A program made the position numbers and the translations under genes. Below the pieces are notes generated by a model. That model made no database searches, was not told the DNA's origin, and worked only from the letters and a program-made list of their open reading frames with translations. Below, piece by piece: positions 35,101-46,301 of a DNA stretch of 64,000 bases. The number at the start of each line of letters is the position of its first letter. The first letter of the stretch is position 1. This DNA comes from Cryptomeria japonica (lineage: Eukaryota > Streptophyta > Pinopsida > Cupressales > Cupressaceae): NCBI RefSeq assembly GCF_030272615.1, contig NC_081409.1, forward strand, positions 23,956,406 to 24,020,405. Direction: 5' to 3'.

Positions 35101-35758
35101 CCTTCACATGCATGAAGTAGCGGCCTCTACCCTTCCCCTCCTAAGAGCTCTTTTCTGGACACATACACAGATTCCCACACTGCCTGACATCCTAGATCCC
35201 CATGGCATCAGTGTTCTCAAGGAATGGTACTGGACCGTCACCATGAAGAACGACGCCCAGGAAATTATTGACAAGGAAAATGACGCATGTGAGGCAATTC
35301 TGCAGAACATGCAAGAACTAGGCAAGACCATCCTCCGATCAATGGTTTCGGGGTGGATAAATGACCTATCCGACAGTGTAATCCGGCCGGATTGGGAGGA
35401 AAGGTTGGGAGCAGATAAGGTTTCTTATTCCATTGAAGACTTGAGTTTTGCTGGTCAGTTCCATTCAGACATATTGTGCTTCGAGCGTAATCGCTCCAGC
35501 TGGAAGGACAGTTTAAGGCACGTGGACCAGTATCTCGAGGGCATGCAGTACAAAATTCGCCACCCTCCCATGCCACCTTTTAGTCCCCTCTTCCAATTAT
35601 GCATCAAGTTTCAGGAATATGTCCACAAGGAACGAGCAGCAGGTCATGATTTATGGCAAGAATACCTGCATGGCGAAGACCAGTTTCTACAGAAAGAATG
35701 TGAAACCAAAATAGAAAAAGTAGTTTCTCAAAAATGCCTTTTTCCCTCCAAGTCTTAA
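32123..35758 (+). pseudogene. giant-LTR unit protein, best preserved copy (one in-frame TAG)
   Basis: A frame of 1,211 codons is broken only by TAG at 33815-33817; the second unit has CAA there. The start is the first ATG after the predicted acceptor. I do not recognise the family. Residues about 40-450 form a conserved domain: GIAQAAGFPPAIQNYELVVE, HGDMVTLLSQVIGLPKSSYF, WAQIISDNIHAQLIELETKK, GEIGNGPGQVKVYDCYPQL and RLPRYPTDKVVLMEVARQ. After the TAG come a basic patch (KRTRREKIPIRRP, nuclear-signal-like), an acidic Ser/Pro/Glu-rich linker and, in the last 350 residues, charged helices likely to form coiled coils (EEITAEKDMYRARAEQVEGY). No enzyme motif, zinc knuckle or membrane segment is seen. 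A loose likeness to plant transposon-associated domains such as Transposase_32 is only an impression. Confidence 0.85.
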
Positions 35759-36005
35759 AAGGTGCACTTTTGTCCCAAAAAGGTGACAGTTGACTTTCGG
35801 TCAACATATTGTAAAGTTTTTTTTGTCCCCCCCTTTTTGGATTATTTCAATAGTTGTAATTATCCTTTTTTGGTAGTTATTGCTCCCTTTGGGGTGGTTG
35901 TTGATATTTACCCCCCATTTATGGGTGTGGGTCCCTCTTTTTGTAAGGATGAATCTGGGCCACTTGTCTAGATTAGATCTTGGCCATTCATCCATTTTTG
36001 GAAAC

Positions 36006-36045
36006 CTATTTAAGGGGACTGGTTTTCCCTCATTTGAGAGGAAGT
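36006..36045 (+). promoter_or_regulatory. TATA-like element and initiator block, first unit
   Basis: CTATTTAAGG (36006-36015) is followed 23 bp from its start by CTCATTTGAGAGGAAG. Upstream TCTTGGCCATTCATCC matches the other units. The telobox palindrome is missing in this subfamily. Confidence 0.5.
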
Positions 36046-37319
36046 TCTTGGATTGTTGCGAAAGCTCTGAAGGAATTTTGCAGGAATTAATACAATGGAT
36101 TAAAATTACCTTCAAGTTTCCTTGTGAGTGCATGGTCTCCTTCTTCATTTAATTTAGAAAGCTTTTAATTATGTCTATTCATTTTGCACAGCAGTTCTTA
36201 CCAAGCATCTGATAGAACCTTCACAGTCCATACCATTAGAGGATAGCTGATTGCTTTTTTTCCTTTCCGCATGGTTAATCTGGGCTATTTTATGATTCAG
36301 TTCGATTATCAAATATATATATATCATGAATGTAGAAGTTCTAATATCGTATTTGGTAATATGAAAATCTGGTTTCTCCTTTGAAGATTGCACTAAGTTT
36401 ATGCAAACATTGTGTCTGAATGACTGATGAGGCTTAATTTAGTTTCCTGGAGGTGTCTGTCTGCTTGATTGAATCTGCTGTCCTAGTTAGAATTTACAGT
36501 TCTCTTTCTCCCTATCCTTCCTTTCTTTCCTCCCAATTTTATCCCCTTTTTTAGAAATCTGCAATCCTGCTAAACCAGCTTCAAATTAACCAACATCACC
36601 TGAAAGAAAACCGTAAAAGGTCCCCGGGAATTTATACATGGAATTGCCAATCAAACGTAAGTCCCCTTGTGTTTCCAACATAAACACATCAAGCCACTGA
36701 GAGATCCCACAGTCAAGACCTGACAAAAGAAACCTTGAGGTTATCCCCTTTGATCAAAACGTAGAAAATAGCATTAGGGATTCCCTTATTTCAAGAAAGG
36801 GTAGGATACTCAGTGAGTTTATTCTATTCTGCGTTGGCCGTATGGAGTTTGCAGCGATGCGATTTCATCCACGTCAACAGTGTCTCGCGTCCTTTCGCGC
36901 GAGTCCGCAACTGGTCCGTTAAGTGATGATGTCAAAAAAATGAGCCGATAAATCCATCAGGCTAGTCCAGCCCTGGGGCACGATGCCCAGAGTTTGTTCG
37001 AAATTTTGAAAATCACCTTGGATAGGCGTAAGGTGATAGAAATTGGCGAAGCCCGCCAAGCAAGAGCAATGCGTCTAACGGTCGCACGAGGACCAAAGTT
37101 GCCGCTTTTCGCACAAGAGCTACAAAGTAGATTGCATAAGGTTTGTCTCTGCTATGTTTGTGGGATTTGAGTAAAGGATGATTTTCGCCTGCTGGTGAAG
37201 GAGCGAATTTCCTGGCCAAAATGCCGAAGTTTTTTAAAGTTGTGAAACTTGCCCAAATGCCTTAAGAGTTCCGTAACCTCCAAAATCCAAAATTTGTAGA
37301 ATCTGGCGAAAACTGGTCT

Positions 37320-38310
37320 AAAGTCCAAAATTCTGCTTAAGTTCCCAAAATTGCCTTATGGGCCCAATTTCGGACCCAGAGGCCAAAATGTTAAAATTTC
37401 ACAAGGTTAAAAAATTGCTAAAATCGCCCAGGGGACCGAATTTCGGACCTTGGGGTGAAAATTTCAAAATTCAATGTTTCCCAAATGGTCCGAAAAAATG
37501 CGAAATGTTGCAAAAAGACCCTTTACGTCTGAAAATCACTTGAAATGCCTAATTTCGGACCCTGGGCCGAAAACGGGAAAATGCGAAATGTTGCAAAAAG
37601 ACCCTTTAGGTCCGAATTTCACTTAACATGTCCAAATTCGGACCCTGGGACGAAAATTTGAAAATGTGGAATGCTTGTGAAATGTTGCAAAAGCCCCCAG
37701 AGGTCCGAAATTCACTTTAGACCTCCAAATTCGAACCCTGGGGCCGAAATTTCAAAATATGACAAATTTGCAAAAGGTGTTAAGAGGTCCGAAGTTTTTT
37801 TTAAAACTTGCAAAGAGTGGCAAAAGGTCCGAAGTTTCTTGTTGCAAATCCTGTTAAATAGTCAGAAATTCTTTAAAACTCCCCAAAAGCCCTGAAGCCG
37901 TGAAATCCCAAGAGCGATGAATGCTCCGAAGTTTGCATAACGCGAAGAGGCGTCCAGGTTCGAAACTCCGTAGTTCTTGTTAAAAATGCGAAAATCGCAA
38001 AAAGCGTTTAACACTCCGAAATTTGCAAAAGAGTGGTTTAAGTCCGAAAATGATAGAGTTTGCCAAAAGCGTTTAATGCTCCGAAATTTGCAGAATCATG
38101 CAAATGGTCCGAAATTCGTAGAACTTGAGAAAATGGGCCTAGGGTCCGAAGTTTTCAAAAAATTGCGACATGTTAAATAGCTCGGAAAATCTTCAGTTCG
38201 CGAAAATGCCTTAAATGCTCTGAAATATCTCCAGCTCGCAAAAACCCCAATTGCTCTGAAATTCGCCAGAAGGTTAAAATCGCGGAATTCCGAGGGGAGT
38301 TTAGGGTCTG
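37320..38310 (+). repeat. diverged dyad array of the second unit
   Basis: AATTTCGGACC, GGTCCGAA and GCTCCGAAATTTGC recur through about 1 kb. It is the counterpart of the array at 25997-31330 but more diverged, with fewer full dyads. Confidence 0.7.
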
Positions 38311-38710
38311 AAGTTGCATTCTAGGTAAAATGCGTTTGAAATTTTTAAGTCCTCTACCTCCCCGAAAATCGTTATGCACAGGCCCAGATATAGAAATTCA
38401 AAAATTGATAAACCCCCTCCATGCTGCTGCATTTCCATGTAGAGAGAGATCACGTCCGATTTTGAAAGGGAAAGAGAGCCAATTTCTCACAATTTGCACT
38501 CAAGGTAAAACGCTGCAATCCATTAATCGTTCGAGTTCAGATTGCCAGTTACCCAAGGTAAAAACCGTTTAAAATAATAAATTCCTTTCAAACAGTAACC
38601 GCAAAAATTTGAATCAAGGAGATAACCATTGGAGTTCAAAACTTTGCAGAATCGTCCATTCGCCTTCACGCAGCAAGGTCGAGCAATTCTTCGCCATCCG
38701 TTTTCGTCAG

Positions 38711-39140
38711 GTAAGTACGCTCTGTCTTCCTTGATCATCTGAAATGCTTATAAATCAAACAGACGTATGTGCGAAATCTGATTAAAATGCTTAAATTTTC
38801 GAAATTTGCATCTCTTTCGCTTGTAAAACATTGTTCAAAGCAGTCAAAATTTAGAATTCACTACTAAGGTTTAACCAGAAATCGCATTTTAAAACTTAGG
38901 AGAATTTTTTCATGCTTTGTCTCAGTTGAAGATCAATTCGAAATCCAGAAAGTGCTTAAGCATAAGTTCGCGATTAAAAGCTTTATGAATGCTATGGTTA
39001 AAATCAATCAAGCTTTTAGCTAGAAATGTCGCTCCATGTCCAATCTAAATTTTGAATTAATCCTAGCATGCTGGAGTATTCTCTATCTAACCCGCCTTAC
39101 TTCTTTTGTATCACCTCATAATCCACGTCCGGCTGTGCAG
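38711..39140 (+). other. predicted intron before the second ORF
   Basis: The donor is TCGTCAG/GTAAGTACGC at 38710/38711 and the acceptor GGCTGTGCAG ends at 39140. ATG is at 39146. It is the counterpart of 31743-32117. Confidence 0.55.
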
Positions 39141-39145
39141 GATAA

Positions 39146-42100
39146 ATGCCTGAATCGGCGGTAGAATCATCAAAGACGTCCGTTGCAGCCGAGACATCGC
39201 GAGCATCCAAATCAGATATCCCGCGCAAGGTTGAAAGGATGAAGTATCTATATCAGAGAGGAGGATTGAGGGAGTCAAAAGTGCAGAGCCTCTAGGACAA
39301 TGTCGGTGATACCGACCTTGGCCATATTGACATTCAAGACTTCAGAAATCGGGTCTTCTCACCTAACGCATATGGCAAGCCTAGACAGATGGTGGAAAGT
39401 GGCATCGCCCAAGCGGCAGGATTTCCTCCAGCAGTACAGAACTATGAGTTAGTGGTAGACGCCGCGCGGCACTATCAGCCAAATTCCAGATTGGTGCTCC
39501 TTGAGAACATGACCATCGCCAACTTCACTCCGGAGGCCATCGGCGACGCATTCGACATTCTTTTCCCAAACAATCCCACAGCCACAACTATAGATGAAGC
39601 ACAAGGGGCATATGATATGAATCCGGCCCGATGCAAAGCATTGATCAACGAAGAGTGGTACAAGGAGAAAAGGCTTCCAAGCGCCAGAATTGTAAAAAAG
39701 ACCCCAAGAAGTGATTTTCATAATGAACATGGGGATATGGTCACATTACTCAGCCGAGTTATGGGACTCCCTAAATCCAACTACTTTGAAGAGTGGATGT
39801 TCTATTTCACAGAGCAAGTCTTCGCTAGGAAGTCTAAATTCGACTGGGCCCAGATCATAAGCGACAACATCCACACTCAGCTGATAGAGCTTGAAACAAA
39901 GAAATACTTCACTATGACCTCTTACTTGGTCTATATGTTCATCAAGAACCAGGCGCTGCCAGGTTTGATAATGAAAGGTGAAATCAGGAATGGGCCTGGT
40001 CAGGTAAAGGTCTATGATTGTTACCCACAGCTGAATTACCAAAAAATAGCTCAGAGGGAAAAGAACAGCCCAACTTATGCAGTTGGCCAATATGAGCGCG
40101 TCAATGATGCCTTCACAATGCGCCTGGTTAGGCTAATGAAGGGAGGATTACACATAAGGCTCTAAGAGCAAGCTACTATTCTAGTACAAAGGTATGGAGC
40201 CTGGTTTATTCAGTTCCCAAGATTCTCTTGTATCCGAATAGCGGGCTTTGATGGTGCCCCTCTCCGACTTCCATGGTACCCAATCGACAAAATAATTCTT
40301 ATGGAGGTCGCAAGGCAGTCACGTCCGGCCGACATCTTACTCAGAGAAAGCAAGCAAGCTAGATTCACATTTCCCATGATCATAGGCAACCATGATGTCC
40401 ACCTAAAGACCCCTACCCTAGCAAAGGAATCCCTCACAGAGCTGGCCTCTTATGGCCTACAAGACCATTTTCCAAGAAAATATTTCGATCATGATAATCT
40501 GGCAAAAAGAGCCCATGGCAGGCGGTACAAAGCAAAGGAATCAGTTTAAAGACTATTGGAAGAATTGCTCTGACGATTACGAGGTCGGCAGGCGGGAATA
40601 TTCTAGACTGAGTGTGTAGCAAATGCGACTCTTTGAATACCATCGGGTCCCAGATCAGCTCATAGATTCAGGGAATTGCCTCCAGGTCCGAGAATTTGAA
40701 GCAGTAAGGCATCTCTTGCCAGGCGTTGATTGGTCCCAAGACCCAATCACTGATTTTGAGGCAGTCATGGCAGCCCTAGCAAAGTACACAGATCAATGGT
40801 TACATCAACAGATTGAGAAGCTAATTCACGAAGGAGTCCAATTCACCTACCACCTAATGGGTAGCCTTGATTCTCAGTCCTCCGAAGATGAGGGAACGTC
40901 TAGTGCACCCCGAGAAGAAATTGAGAAACCAGAGAAAAGAAAGAAAGCTAAGGCTTGCAGAGAGACTCAGACGTCCAAAAGAACAAGAAGGGAGAAGATT
41001 CCTATAAGGAGACCAAAGGTCACGTCATCGTCAAAGGACCCCAGTTCGTCCGACGATGTAGTGGAATTAGATTATATACCTGCTCCGCCTTCTCAAAGTG
41101 ACATTGATGCGTTTGGAACTGATGATCCTCCCGTGCCTGACATGCTAGAGGCTGAGCTAAGAGCCCTTGAATTGACCGAACTGGGCAACCAAATAGAGGA
41201 AGGAGAGATTCCATCCACCCAGGAGGTCAAAGTGCATGAACCCACTCAACAGAGCCGCCACGAGTTGCTACTCCACAATACAACCAAAGATGGCTCTCCC
41301 GTCGAAGGACAGCAAAGGATAGATGAGACTCATGAGCTCGAAAGGATTGAAGAACAACCATCACATGAAGATGCTAGACAGTTGATCAGTGACAGGAGAA
41401 AATTCAGCTACAAGCAAAGAACTTCGCACCTCTTCCACTCCTCCGATAGCAGAGCAGCTGCGAATCTGTGATGAGTCGGCTAAAAACGTCAAAGAACAAA
41501 ATGCAGACTTAACCCTGTTATCAGCCCAGACAGTGCCTCAAAAATGGTTGATTGCCAGAGCCCAACGCAAGGCCGCCACCAAACCACCTATTGATCTAGA
41601 GGATATCTTCTCGTGCATAGACCAAGCAAAAGCTAAGGAGAAGAAAAAGCCCAAGGCATATTCTAGAGTGACCAAAGACGAGCAAAGGAACCACACTCTT
41701 CACATTGCCACCCCGCCTGTAGACAAGCCAGCAGATCAGATTACACTGGCAGATTATAGCATCACAACTATCCCCATTGGACGAGCCACTAAGGAGCAAG
41801 AAAAAGAAAAATTTAAGGATTCAGTGCAAAATATACTCAGGCAACTCGAGGAGATAACAGTTGAAAAGGACATGTATCGGGCTTGTGCCGAGCAAGTCGA
41901 GGGATATATCGATCAACTCCTAAGGCCACTACACAATGCCTCCGAATCCCATATTCACCCGACGGCATTGGCGCAAAGGACCACAACAGAATTTGAAGGA
42001 GTACAGGACACCGCAAGGGCCGTCAGGGAATAGATACAAGACATCAAGAAAAGGAGAGAGCGAATCCTTACGGAAGTAAAAGAGATGGCCCACCATTAAG

Positions 42101-42794
42101 AGCTCACTCTAGTCAAGTTATTAGAGGTAAAGAAGGAATCCCTCCACATGCACAAGTGGCTGCCACTACCCTTCCCCTCATGAGAGCTCTTTTCTGGACA
42201 CACCCGCAGATTCCTACATTGTCCGCCATCCTAGATCCTCATAGCATCAGTACTCTTAAGGAATGGTACTCGACTATCACCATGAAAAACGACACCAAAG
42301 AAATTATTGACAAAGAGAATGACGCATGTGAGGTGATTCTGGGAAACATGCAAGAACTTGGTAAGACAATCCTTCGATCAATGGTTTCGAGATAGATAAA
42401 CGACTTGTCCGATGATGCAATCCAGCCGGATTGGGAAGAAAGATTGGGAACGGATAAGATTACCTATTTCGCTAAAGACTTGAGTTTTGCTGGTCAGTTC
42501 CATTCAGACATGTTATGCTTTGAGCGTAATCGCTCCAGCTGGAAGGACGGTTTAAAGCACGTAGACCAGTATCTCAAGGCATACAATACAAAATTCGTCA
42601 TCCTCCTATGCCTCCATTCAATTTGTTATTCCAGTTATACATTAGGTTCCAGGAATATGTTTGTGAGGAACGGGCAGCAGGTCGTGATCTATGGCGGGAA
42701 TATCTGCATGGCGAAGATCAATTTCTAGAAAAGGAGTGTGAGACTGAAATAGAGAGTGATTTCTCAAAAGTGCCTTTTTCTCTCTAAATCTTAA
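39146..42794 (+). pseudogene. giant-LTR unit protein, second copy (broken)
   Basis: This is the full-length counterpart of 32123-35758 and very similar to it. It has TAG at 39293 (a Trp codon in the other copy), TAA at 40163, a one-base insertion near 40548, a small indel near 41395, TAG at 42031 and later shifts. It ends TAA at 42792. It keeps the conserved domain (GIAQAAGFPPAVQNYELVVD, LSRVMGLPKSNYFEEWMF), the basic patch and the coiled-coil tail. It has Gln where 32123-35758 has TAG. It is clearly not functional. Confidence 0.88.
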
Positions 42795-43037
42795 AAGTGC
42801 ACTTTTGCACCAAAAGATGACATTTGACTTTTGGTCAACAAATGTAAAACTTTATTAATGCACCTTTTTGGATTGTTTTTTGGAATTGTTGTAATTACCT
42901 TTTTAGGTAGTTATTGCTCCTTTGCGGGTGGTTGTTGATATTTGCATCCCATTTATGGGTATGGGCAGCCATGCTTTATGGATGAATCCGGGCCACTTGT
43001 TTAGATTAAATCTGGGCCATTCATCCTTTTTTGAAAC

Positions 43038-43085
43038 CTAGTTAAGGAACTGATTTTCCCTTATTTTGTAAGAAGTTCTTGGATT
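43038..43085 (+). promoter_or_regulatory. degenerate promoter, second unit
   Basis: CTAGTTAAGG (43038-43047) and TTATTTTGTAAGAAG correspond to the TATA and initiator block at 36006-36045. The TATA core is damaged. Confidence 0.35.
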
Positions 43086-43902
43086 GTTGCAAAAGCTCTA
43101 GCGAAATTTTACAGGAATTAATGCAAAGATTAAGACTATTTTCAAGTTTCCCTGTGAGTGCATGGTCTCCTTCTTCACTTAATTTAGAAATCTTTCATTT
43201 ATGTTTATTTCCTTTATGTAGCTTTTTCAAGCAAGCATCTGATAGAATCCTCGCAGTTCACACCATTGGGGAACGGCTGATTGCCTTTCTCTCTGCATGG
43301 TTAATCTGAACCCCTTATGCTTAGTTCGGTTATTGAACACATACTATGAATGTAAAAGTTCTAATGTTGTACTTGATAACATGAAAATCTTGTTTTTCCT
43401 TTGAAGATTGCACTGGATTTATGCAAACACCGTGCTTCAGTAGCTGGTGATGTTTAATCTAGTTTCTTGGAGGTGTATGTCTACTTGACTGAATTTGCTA
43501 TCTTAGTTAGAATTTAAATTTCATGTATCTCTCTCTCCCTATCCTTCCCTCCTTTTTCCCCTTTTTTATCAAAGAGAACCCGCAATCCCACTGAGAACAG
43601 TATCAACTCAACCAAAATCATTTGATAAGAAAGAGCATAAAGATTCCAGGGAACTTATCTATAAATTACTCCAACGTAAGTACCCCTTGTGTTCTAGCAT
43701 AAACACATCAAGCCACTGAGAAATCTCGCAGTCAAAACCTGACAAACGAAACCTTGAGGTTATCCCCTTCGATCAATACGCAGAAAATAGCATTAGGGAT
43801 TTCCTTATCTCAAGAGAGGATAGGATACTCAGTCGGTTATTCTATTCTGTGTTGGCCGTATGGAGTTTGCAGCAATGCGATTTCAGACACGTCAACACAT
43901 AG

Positions 43903-44470
43903 TGACACCGAAAAGTTGTCTTCTCAATGTCCTTTGCCCTCATACTAATATGATGATACCCTAATCTCAAATCTATCTTTGTAAAGAAGCATGCCCCATG
44001 TAGCTCATCTATCCTCAGAATGGGGTACCTGTTCTTAATGGTTTTCTTGTCCAAGGCCCTGTAATGCACATGCGCATTGTTCCATCCTTCTTCTTAACCA
44101 AAACAACTGTTGAAGCAAAAGGGCTTTTGCTTGGCCTAATGTGCCCCATCTTCAACAACTCCTTGATGGTTGTCTCTATCTCATCCTTGTGTTTCTTTGG
44201 ATGATGGTAGGGCGTGATCATAATGGGCTTAGCCCCCTCTTCTAACTCAATGATGTGCTCTATCCCCCTATCTGGAGGAACGCCATGTGGAATACTGCCA
44301 AATACCTTGGCATGTCTATCAAGGATGTTCTGCATATCAGGCGGATGACTCTTAACCTGTGGCTCTAGTGATGTTGGCATAATCAAGCACTCCGCTGCCT
44401 ACTCAACATCATCATGTCTGAACAACCTCTCCAACCTCCTCAAAGAAACTACCCTACAACTACCATCTGA
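43903..44470 (-). pseudogene. pol: chromovirus RT N-terminal half
   Basis: The minus-strand blocks are IEHIIELEEGAKPIMITPYH, LLKMGHIRPSKSPFASTVVL, VKKKDGTMRMC, then, after a frameshift near 44070, IKNRYPILRIDELHG and FTKIDLRLGYHHISM. It is cut at 43902/43903 by the nested pair of units. The palm and active site follow at 25364 and below. Several stops separate it from the protease. Confidence 0.9.
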
Positions 44471-44501
44471 TAATCCTGAGTACCATGGTCCTACCCTCAT
44501 G

Positions 44502-44999
44502 CTAGAACCTCATCTCTACTCTCTCCATGTTGAGAGTAAACTCTCTCAACGATGCCATCCAAGTCATCCCTAAGATAACGTCATAATCACCCATGTCCAC
44601 AACATAGAACTCATCCTGGAGCTCATAACCATCTCCCAATCTGATGCGAAGATTTGTAATCTTCTGTGTGCATAGTAACTTGTGACCACTAGCTACCATG
44701 ACTCGGAATCCTGAATGTTCTTCAGTTTGCCACCCTCTCCTTGCCACTAATTGTGAATCTATGAAATTATGTGTGGCCCCAGTGTCCAACAAAACAACCA
44801 CCTTCTATCCCTGTATGGTGCCATGCACCTTAAAAGTAATTGCCTTTTGAGCACCTGTCAATCTAGCTAGGGACATCTCATTCCCTGAACCCTCCTTAGT
44901 GGCACTGCTCACACCATCAGACTTTGACTGCTGCTCCTCATCCTCTGACTGTGACTCCTCAGCAGAGAAGTACTCCATCTGGTTGGCCTTAGCCTTCAA
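44502..44999 (-). pseudogene. chromovirus aspartic protease
   Basis: On the minus strand an acidic linker (YFSAEESQSEDEEQQSKSD) leads to the protease with the active-site segment VVLLDTGATHNFIDSQLV and the flap-side motif YDVILGMTWM. One TAG (44805) lies just before the domain. It cuts the Gag-Pol precursor. The catalytic Asp-Thr-Gly is intact. Confidence 0.88.
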
Positions 45000-46153
45000 A
45001 GGACACTTGTGAGATAAATCCCACGGTTCCCTACACTGAAAACATAGTTTTTCTGCCTCAACTCGTTCAGTGTCTCATCGTCTAACCTCTTTGATTCTTT
45101 TTTCTGAGGCTGAGAATCCTTATGTAGAGGTTTCTTATCCTTATCCTTCTTGAAGTGTGGATCCTTAGGACTGAACTTACTCCTAGAAGCGAAAGGTGCA
45201 AGATCTCTCACCCTCCGAATGGCATCCTGCAATGTGAGGGGATCATGTCACTTCACCCAACCACGAAGAGGCTTTGACAATCCATCCACAAATAGTACAA
45301 TCAACCTCCTCTCTGAAATGTCTGTAACCAACACTGATAGACTGTGGAAATTTGAGATGTAATTGTCGATAGGACCCCACTGTCTCAACTGGGCTAACTC
45401 CTTGAAATGGAGTTCTGGATCCTTCGTATCAAACCTGTCAATCAACCTCTCAGTGAACTCTGCATATGTGTCTATCTGGTTATGGCCCAATGTATCCATA
45501 CCATGGTGCCACCACTCGTGTGCACTCCCATCCAAGTACAATGCAGCATACTTAATCACATCCTCCTCGAGCATGGGATTAAGCTCGAAATAAGTATCTA
45601 ATTTCTGGACCCATGTCCGTGCTGAAGCCTTCCCTGTACCATGATAGTATGGAATAGACAACTTTCCCAACTTCTTCCTCATCTCATAATTCTGTTGTCG
45701 GTTTCCTCTCATGGGCATATTCTTGAGTCTAACATCCATATATTCCCCGAATGTCATCTCAACCTATAACTCAGGGCTAGAGTTCCTCCAATCATCCATA
45801 ATCATATCTGGAATCTCTCGCTGTGTAGGACCGGCATTATTCTGGTCATTCTATCTCAGAGGAAATTGTGGCATGAGTGGTCTCGTAGTAGAAGAACCTG
45901 CTCTAGCATATGTCCTGGTTCCCCTGTTAACCGATACGTCTCCATTACCTCCATTATCCTGATTGGTATTATTACCTTGGTTGCCATTATTACCTTGGTT
46001 GCCATTATTGCCTTGATCTGCTCTCGTCAAATGTTGTGTAATGGCTATAGCCATCTGCTGCAATGTAGCCTGGACCTCCCTCTGACCCCTAGCAAGATCA
46101 CTGAGCATCTCCCTAATGCCAGGTTCTCCCCTTTCCCCATCTCTACCACCCAT
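45000..46153 (-). pseudogene. gag: chromovirus Gag with zinc knuckle
   Basis: The start is ATG at 46153 (MGGRDGERGEPG), about 135 bp after the primer site. An Asn/Gly/Gln-rich tandem (GNQGNN) is followed by the Gag core (YYHGTGKASARTWVQKLDTY, YLDGSAHEWW, FTERLIDRF). A basic stretch leads to a knuckle of the CX2C...HXC type (CFQCREPWDLSHKC), readable only after a frameshift near 45045. In-frame stops are at 45851 and 45248. It packages the element RNA. Confidence 0.9.
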
Positions 46154-46288
46154 GGCTGGTGTTGAAAAAGGGTCACACTCCTCTTCAATCTCTGGTGAAT
46201 TCTATAAGTTTGGGTTTGACTTGTTTCTCCTCAAGTAATACTAATGTCCTGGATGCATGAAACCCTCACAGGATGGCAGGAAAAACAA

Positions 46289-46300
46289 GCTCTGATACCA
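46289..46300 (-). other. primer binding site, initiator tRNA-Met
   Basis: On the minus strand TGGTATCAGAGC follows the LTR end after one base. This is the standard plant initiator-Met primer site. Confidence 0.93.
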
Positions 46301-46301
46301 C

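Larger units (their letters stand above)
25370..36879 (+). mobile_element. giant-LTR unit with ORF, first of a head-to-tail pair
   Basis: It starts TGTTGTGCG directly after the target duplication catag (25365-25369) in the chromovirus RT and ends CCACGTCAACA at 36879. Without the nested solo unit it is about 7.2 kb. Contents: duplicated 5' end, TTCGGACC...GGTCCGAA array, leader exon and intron (31743-32117), the best preserved ORF (32123-35758), TATA-like element (36006) and donor-like GTAAGTCCCC at 36657. It is followed at once by a second unit lacking its first 80-180 bp. The pair shares one duplication (catag again at 43898-43902). Confidence 0.85.
36880..43897 (+). mobile_element. giant-LTR unit with ORF, second of the pair, 5' truncated
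   Basis: It follows the CAACA end of the first unit without a spacer and begins at the equivalent of about 25553. Its order is the same: array, leader exon, intron, ORF, promoter, donor-like GTAAGT at 43676 and the end CAGACACGTCAACA. The target duplication catag follows at 43898-43902, after which the chromovirus RT resumes. The simplest reading is a full element with giant LTRs that lost its entire internal domain plus the start of the 3' LTR. Confidence 0.8.

Noticed and set aside
32123-35758. Assignment of the ORF protein to Gag
   Set aside because: No zinc knuckle, no Gag core motif and no following protease or pol in any copy; position and size do not fit Gag.
36052-43200. Tandem ORF units as a duplicated host gene pair
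   Set aside because: The pair lies inside a chromovirus RT with one 5-bp target duplication and TG...CA ends, so it is mobile DNA, not a host locus.
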